Below are positions 17,791 to 23,200 of a DNA stretch of 23,200 bases, piece by piece. The stretch is taken from the NCBI GenBank assembly GCA_014904985.1, contig MU129150.1, positions 1-23,200 of the forward strand. Direction: 5' to 3'. The position numbers were made by a program, and so were the translations under genes. Source of the stretch: Hydnum rufescens UP504. Taxonomy: Eukaryota; Basidiomycota; Agaricomycetes; Cantharellales; Hydnaceae. The notes under the pieces are model-generated. The model was given only the letters and a program-made list of their open reading frames with translations. It ran no database searches and was not told the DNA's origin. Position 1 is the first letter of the stretch. Each line of letters opens with the position of its first letter.

Positions 17791-20158
17791 TGCTCTGGCC
17801 CAATTTTTCAAAGCCTAGATGATAGTATTAACACAGTAAGCACAGTAAATGGATATTACAGTAGTGGAAATACATGCCTAGCCCCTGCAACTTGATGGGA
17901 GACTTGGCCTGGCACCTCTGGACAAAGGCAACATGGGTCACTGAGCCTATGGTGACCTCGTGTTTCCCAACGAAAGTTCAAAGGGCCCACTCAAAGTCTT
18001 CATCAGCTACTAGAAGGATGATTGCTGAGCTCTATGTTGAATCAAATCCATTTATTTCATGTGCAGTTTGGGAATGAGAAAATGGATTACATACCTCATT
18101 TCAACCATAAATCTCAGTGACCTGGACTCAAGCTGCAGTGAACCAGGCAATAAGATAAACAATCCCAAAATTAAACATATTCATTGAATCATGCTTCCAA
18201 CTGAGAGTCTTGAAGGCACCCTGCACACCAAGAATGCCAGAGGCCACCAGGTATTTGTCAGAAGACATGGGATGTATGGGTTATCAAACTCTGAAAGAAT
18301 GTTTGTGGCTAGGCTTCCCTCCAGACAAAGACACCAACAGTGAGAGATAAACTTGCTACTAGTGCTTCTAATCAATCCTGCTTAATGGCCTTAGGACTTT
18401 TGTTTTGACAATTGGAGACTGCCAGGATTCAGGCACCAGTAGTAACAAGTCACACAGCTGTCACATGGATGAAACCAACCTTCAGTCACACATCCCAACA
18501 AGACTAATAAGGTGAACTCAGTCACTATTACTGAGGAAAGGGACCCCACAGCCAAATCCAGTAGGCATATCATGACTCCAGATAGATGTTCATGTGGACA
18601 TTCCATTAACAGAGGCCCACACTAAGTAAGAAAATATCTCACAATTTCCCAAAAATCTCAAAAAATCCCAAACAATCCCCCAATCCCCCTGATGTGGGTA
18701 CTGTAGACTATACTTCCATACTTACCATTTTCCAGACATTACTTCTTTCTTATTTTGTGCCCCCATTCAATTAGTTCCTCAATAGGACCCCAATCTTCTC
18801 CCATGCATATACTGTTCCATACCAGTACCTTCTCAAAGATAGTGCCATTATGGAATGGACTAGGTGCCAGATTGTCACAGATTTTGAGACCCCCTGAACC
18901 AAGCCGCACTGGTAATTTTTATGTCCCATCTTCAACCCCCTGAACCTATATTCAAAATAGGACATTTGTTTGAGTCCCCTGGGACCATACAGTTTACCTC
19001 ATTTCCAAGGTACTGTCCTCATTTGAGTTCAAACCCAGTTCAAACTAGCTCACAAGGGAGACACAAATACAGTATGAGCAAGGGGCCCAATACAGTATCA
19101 CCCTTCCAAGGCATCCTGATGTCTTTTTCTAAGATCCATCAGGGCTATCTGGCCTAGATAATTGAGATATTGGGATGCATCCTATCTCATGTCTCAATAT
19201 ACTGACATGTGACTTGGCACTTGCCAACTGAACTTCAGCAACACTGCATGATAAAAGGCATTGATATTCACTCTGAATTACAGAAGCATCACACTTGTTT
19301 GCAACTACTTTGATGACATAGGAGGTTTCACAGTAGCAAAACTGGAGCAAAACTGAGACAAAATGAAAAACACCACTGGAAACAGAACTGGTGAGTTTTG
19401 GAAAAACAGGTGCAAAACTGCCAATTTTGTCTTTGGCCTCCAGAGGCTAAAAGAGAAAAATTCAAAAAACTAGGCAGGCACCATCATTTCCCCCTTCTCA
19501 AACTCTGCTCCAGTTACATATTGCATTTCAGCCAGGTTGCCATAACCCTCCTTATGATGACAAAGCATGATTCACCCTCTGCTTGGGTTACTTGTATGCC
19601 AGTTCTGGGCACACAAAACTGAGTAGAAACCACAGATCACAACTCAAGCAAAACTGAGTCCAGTTTTGCATCAGTTTTATGACAGTTTTTTCTACTATGA
19701 AGTACACTCATGCTAGCCATTAAATCTAAGAATTTAAGATGGAATTTTGCATGGAAGGAGTTACAGTTCATAGCAGTTGGGACTGACTTTCTCAGCAAGC
19801 ACTGAGGGCAAGTAGCAGAACCTTTTGCACTTCGTTTGGCAATGAGATTATGGTGATGAGTCAATCCATGGAAAATTGGTCTGATGGTCAGTCCAATGAC
19901 AGGCAGTGTGATTCCTCTCAAGGATTGTGTCACCATCTCACTGGAGATCATCCTGCTGACTGTCCCAGCACCATAGTCCAAGCCATGACTTGGACTACCG
20001 ATGGTGTACTTGTACCTGCCCCACCACTGTCTGGACTGGCTGACTGGGCTACTCTTGATAGAGGAGACCTTTGTCAGTGCATTCTGTCAGTGCATTCTTT
20101 CTGCTATTCATAAGCATTTACAGCTTAAAATGATTCAAACAAACAGTACTGACTTTAA
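17791..20158. other. Long stretch without a supported gene
   Basis: Only short, composition-like open frames occur on both strands, and I support none as genes. Around 19330-19690 the motif CAAAACTG and its complement CAGTTTTG recur several times. Near 18645-18690 there is a run of AAAATCYCA-like words. The 19850-20158 part may contain upstream exons of the frame at 20159, but no consistent splicing could be built. Confidence 0.5.
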
Positions 20159-21592
20159 CCTCCAGGTGGGTCTCCAAGAAATTGGTGCCATTGTTATGAT
20201 CGACATGAATGGTCACTAATCCATACAAACTCCTGCTGCCAATTCCAATTCCTTGGCCATTGGGACCACAGGAACACCACAAATGACTGCTACATACTTA
20301 ATCAATATCCCCCACCTGCAGGTGATATTGTTCATGAATGTCCACACATTTGTTTGACTGACTTCTGTCATGTTCCCGTCACATACAACAAAGCAGCCCC
20401 ATATCAACCCTATATCCAACAACTTCCCACAGATCCCTTGCCATTCTCTTCAGAATTTTTAGTGAAACATGGCAATGAGCTTGTCATTGAGGCATCTTAT
20501 CTTCACAATGTTGAGGAGTTCTTCAAGGCCAACAGGAAACTCTACCTGGGGTGGAGGAAGGTGGTCAATTCACTTGGTATCACCATGCCATGCCCTAGTA
20601 TTCATCTACCAAAGGGCATCTCTGAAATCCTATCTGATACTTGTCTACCTACCTTGTGTCTGAAATCCCACTCTTTTCACAACCCTGTTAGCAATATTCT
20701 ACAGTGTGCATACAAATCAGGTGGGTTGGCCCATCTATTGGCTCATCAATGTATCTGGCATATTGCCTGCACATTTGGAGCATCTCCTCACCTGGGTGTT
20801 GATGAGAGCCTCATTGGGGCAATTTTTGCATATCCAATAACATCCCAGGAAGACACAGAGTGGTTAGAGGAATTGCTCAGAGATGGGGTCCCTGTCTTTG
20901 GTGTAGTTGAGGGTGCATCTCAGTTATGCACTTCAGCAATCCCTGAGTTGCCCATTCCCCCTATACTCAAGCCACCAGTGATAACCTCACCAACAGTGTG
21001 GCATCTTGTGTATGTGGAACAATGCCCAACCCATGTCAAGCATCCAGATCCCTGGTTAGTCCAACCCAAAAGAGAATCTACCAGAGTTGGAGAGTCTTTG
21101 GATGGCCAGCTGCTAAGGGCACTCTTCCCTGACCCCACTTTGACAAACCTAGTCCCTGGGATGCTCATGAAAATCAGAAGAATCCTTGGAAGTAGGCAAT
21201 TTCCCCCAAGTGCCACCGAAGTCAAAGACCTAAGCCAAGACTATGGTTTGGAATCTTTCCCTGGCATGGATGGGTTGTCTCTTCAAGATGATGTTGCTTC
21301 AGAGCCCAGGTCTTCAGCATTGGAACCAGGTGACAAGTTTCGGGTTGAGGCTGAGGGGCCTCATGATTTTCTGGATGCTGGGGACTATGAGAGTGATGGT
21401 ATGGATCATGGAGGGTGGCCAGAGACAATAAACTTGGCTCAGCATTCTGGTGAATCTGACAGTGCATTTGAGAAACAACAAGCCAAGAAGCAAAAAGAGG
21501 AGGAAGAGGCAAATAAATCCATCCAGGAGGCAAGAGAATTACTCAATAGGGCATACAATGGCGACAAAGAAGCAGAGCATGGGGTTGTCTAG
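20159..21592 (+). CDS. Unrecognised protein frame, ~477 codons, 5' end missing
   Basis: This is the longest uninterrupted frame in the window, open from just after TAA at 20156-20158 to TAG at 21590-21592. No ATG lies near its start. A possible acceptor (AACCTCCAG, ending 20165) suggests an internal exon. Features in order: a Cys/His-rich stretch (WCHCYDRHEW, CHICLTDFCHV); a globular-looking region (EEFFKANRKLYLGWRKVV, KSHSFHNPVSNILQCAYKSGG, SPHLGVDESLIGAIFAYP, WLEELLRDGVPVFGVV); a Pro-rich linker; an acidic segment; and a basic/acidic helix (KKQKEEEEANKSIQEA). Cys replaces likely Arg in places (LSDTCLPTLCLKS), fitting CpG decay. I do not recognise the family. It resembles multi-copy, transposon-associated fungal proteins in character only. 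Confidence 0.5.
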   Translation, partial: PPGGSPRNWCHCYDRHEWSLIHTNSCCQFQFLGHWDHRNTTNDCYILNQYPPPAGDIVHECPHICLTDFCHVPVTYNKAAPYQPYIQQLPTDPLPFSSEFLVKHGNELVIEASYLHNVEEFFKANRKLYLGWRKVVNSLGITMPCPSIHLPKGISEILSDTCLPTLCLKSHSFHNPVSNILQCAYKSGGLAHLLAHQCIWHIACTFGASPHLGVDESLIGAIFAYPITSQEDTEWLEELLRDGVPVFGVVEGASQLCTSAIPELPIPPILKPPVITSPTVWHLVYVEQCPTHVKHPDPWLVQPKRESTRVGESLDGQLLRALFPDPTLTNLVPGMLMKIRRILGSRQFPPSATEVKDLSQDYGLESFPGMDGLSLQDDVASEPRSSALEPGDKFRVEAEGPHDFLDAGDYESDGMDHGGWPETINLAQHSGESDSAFEKQQAKKQKEEEEANKSIQEARELLNRAYNGDKEAEHGVV

Positions 21593-21740
21593 CATATCAA
21601 GGCCGAGGCTGGCAGGAAGCGAGGCAAGTGGTCAGTTGGCAACAAAGCCCCCCCTGCAACTGCAGGCATATTATATCTTCGAGACCATTGGACAAATAAG
21701 AAGAGCATCCTCTCCAATGAAAAAAGTGCAATAAGAGACT
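21593..21740 (+). pseudogene. Continuation of the 20159 frame beyond a single TAG
   Basis: Past the TAG at 21590-21592 the same frame stays open (HIKAEAGRKRGKWSVG, then LYLRDHWTNKKSILSNEKS) and is coding-like in composition to about 21735. From there the +1-shifted frame reads more naturally (FKEIEADDAQKRDV). Either the gene ends at 21592 and this is chance, or the gene is broken by one nonsense change and one frameshift or small intron. Confidence 0.35.
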
Positions 21741-22480
21741 TCACAGGCAATTCAAAGAGATTGAGGCAGATGATGCGCAGAAGAGAGATGTGTGCAATTC
21801 TTCTCCTGGTCCCAATTCTGGGAGTCAAGTATGGCTACAGTCTGCCCTTTCTCCCAGCAGTTGTCTTCCCCACCATCCTCGCTCTCACTCTCACTCTCCC
21901 CCCTTGGTCATTCATCCTCCTTGTCACTCTCACTCCCATTCCACATCTCATTCTCACCCTGTGGCCATTTGTCCTCCTTGCCATCACTCTCCCTCTCATT
22001 CCCCTTCTTGCTCTTGCCCCGGGGCCACTCGTTCTCACTGTGGCTCTCACTCCCATTCTCCCTCTCACTCTCACCCTGTTGCTGGTCATTCTCCTCACCA
22101 TCACTCTTGCTCCCATTCCCCTTCCCACTCTCATCCTTTGGCTATTTGTTCTTGCCATTGATCTGACTCCCAGGCCTCCAATTCTCATGTTTCGCCTGCT
22201 CCTCCCCACTATCACTCTTGTCCCCACTCTCCCACTCATTCTCATCCTTCATCTGCTCATGATGCTCATCATCACCCTCCCTTATCTTCCAGAAATTGAT
22301 CTACAAGCCCCCCTCCCCATTGTCGATCTCCTCCAGTCGCACAAGAAGTTATTGCCCAAAGAGGAGCCATTGGACAGAAAGAGACTCCCCAGGAGTCCCT
22401 CCAGATTGATTTTCCCACTGTCCATCTCCTTGTCCATCTCTCAATTCTTGTTCTTTCACTGCCACAACATCCTCAGCTGC
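21741..22480 (-). pseudogene. Degenerate acidic-repeat frame with ~57-60-bp minisatellite
   Basis: The plus strand carries a CT-rich tandem repeat with units starting near 21933, 21993, 22050, 22110 and 22167 (57-60 bp, multiples of 3). On the minus strand one frame reads as a highly charged Ser/Glu/Asn/Lys/Gly repeat (SDGKEDKWPQGENEMWNGSE) preceded by EDVVAVKEQELRDGQGDG. It is broken by several single-codon stops, including TGA at 21908-21910. The plus strand instead gives a His/Ser/Pro-rich (SHSHSPSHSHP) or Leu-rich frame. The strand is uncertain. Unit lengths in multiples of 3 argue that it was coding on one of them. Confidence 0.4.
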
Positions 22481-22668
22481 CATCTCGAGAGTCAGTGGGC
22501 CAATACCAACAGGCCCATGAGCATTTCTGCCCCCAAATCCCAGACCAATACTGACAGGCCTGCAAACTGATCAACATGTACCAGTTTCAGTGGGTGTATG
22601 GTATGTGGTGGAGTGCAAGCCGGTATCAAAAGACAGTGCATTGATCAGCCCAGGCATACAGATTAGAC

Positions 22669-22713
22669 ACCCTTTGGGTCAGCTTTTACTGCACAGGAGA
22701 GGACCCAAAGGGT
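22669..22713. repeat. Inverted repeat, 12-bp perfect stem
   Basis: ACCCTTTGGGTC (22669-22680) and GACCCAAAGGGT (22702-22713) are separated by 21 nt. The arms are themselves nearly palindromic. No neighbouring gene gives it a role. Confidence 0.85.
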
Positions 22714-22726
22714 CCCTTGACCCATC

Positions 22727-22904
22727 ACAGACTCATGAGTGGGGACTACATTGACTCATGAGGGGACAGTGCCAAATCATGATTGGGGCATGGTCAGGGC
22801 AGGGTATTGACAATAAAACTCATGAGCTGGGGCATCCCACTCATGGGCGGGACCTGCTGACCCATGAGTTAGAGCATTAGACCCATGGAAAAAAAAAAAA
22901 AAAA
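22727..22904. repeat. Scattered ACTCATGAG words and a 16-A run
   Basis: ACTCATGAG or close variants occur near 22731, 22754, 22818, 22839 and 22860 with irregular spacing of 20-64 nt. They are followed by sixteen A at 22889-22904. The A-run next to a repeat could be the tail of a retroposed sequence, but no target duplication is seen. Confidence 0.5.
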
Positions 22905-23103
22905 GGAGAAAGAGATGCTTTTGGTCCTCAACAACCTTGAAGATGACTTAGCTCCAGATGGCTTTAGATAGACAGTTCTTTAGATATTAAGCAGAATGGT
23001 AGACAGTAGTAGACAGTGGTTTGATTCCAGAGTGAGGAGATGGGGGGGAACAAGAAAATCTGCTAGCTTATATACCTATCTGAAGGTGGCTGTGCATGGA
23101 GCA

Positions 23104-23182
23104 AGAACAAAAGGGTAATAAAGCTATGAGATCATAGTGGAGTAGAACAAAAGAGCAATAAAGAAATGATGTCATAATGTGG
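23104..23182 (+). repeat. 40-bp tandem duplication
   Basis: AGAACAAAAGGGTAATAAAG (23104) is repeated as AGAACAAAAGAGCAATAAAG (23144), with further similarity (ATGAGATCATAGTGG / ATGATGTCATAATGTGG). No gene is seen from 22905 to the window end. Confidence 0.8.
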
Positions 23183-23200
23183 TCATAGCTGAGTCATCCA

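Overview
The window looks like repeat-rich nuclear DNA of a mushroom-forming fungus (Agaricomycetes, Basidiomycota). The evidence is a decayed Ty3/Gypsy Gag with a CX2CX4HX4C zinc knuckle, a KDZ-type transposase carrying the CxC1 cysteine cluster typical of these fungi, and fungal-style introns (GTGAGT donors, TACTAAC branch points, CTAG acceptors). The species cannot be named from sequence alone. I see no intact, confidently functional protein gene. Most coding-like stretches are broken, often by in-frame TGA codons where CGA (Arg) would be expected. This fits CpG methylation and C-to-T decay.

Layout. 1-2657 (minus): 5' end of a decayed Gypsy element (Gag, probable primer-binding site, LTR). 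2658-3374: a CpG-rich tandem repeat. 3375-4044: an inverted second LTR that truncates a KDZ transposase pseudogene (4045-5471, minus). 5544-5707: ~78-bp tandem repeats. 5708-15878: a ~10.2-kb module (below). 15879-16275: resumption of the 78-bp unit and a 172-bp tandem repeat. 16276-23200: degenerate open frames (a coiled-coil frame, a minus-strand frame, a ~480-codon unrecognised frame, a ~60-bp acidic/HS-rich minisatellite) and low-complexity repeats.

The module at 5708-15878 is the remarkable part. It ends in 66-bp inverted repeats, is flanked by a 9-bp direct repeat (TCAGATAGG), and is organised as a mirror around a ~635-bp palindrome (P2, 10921-11555). From P2 two arrays run outward on opposite strands. 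Each array is a chain of exon/intron modules. Every exon ends with a palindrome 'B' (arms CCACACACCYGC / GCRGGTGTGTGG) that stops 5-14 nt before a GTGAGT-like donor. Nearly every intron is 94-112 nt and carries a second palindrome 'A' (arms CAAAAAGAGCAGC / GCTGCTCTTTTTG) between donor and branch point. I count 27 B and 24 A hairpins. The left arm is interrupted by a second palindrome (P1, 8574-9219) related to P2, and array modules begin again at P1, so the palindromes may be array heads or bidirectional promoters. Hairpin A shows several paired, non-CpG substitutions that keep the stem. Most variation in B is explained by decay of one CpG per arm. No reading frame is conserved between units, so I favour a spliced, hairpin-studded noncoding RNA or a decayed repetitive gene, carried in a transposon-like insertion. 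This is inferred from sequence alone. Long-read RNA, small-RNA and copy-number data would test it.
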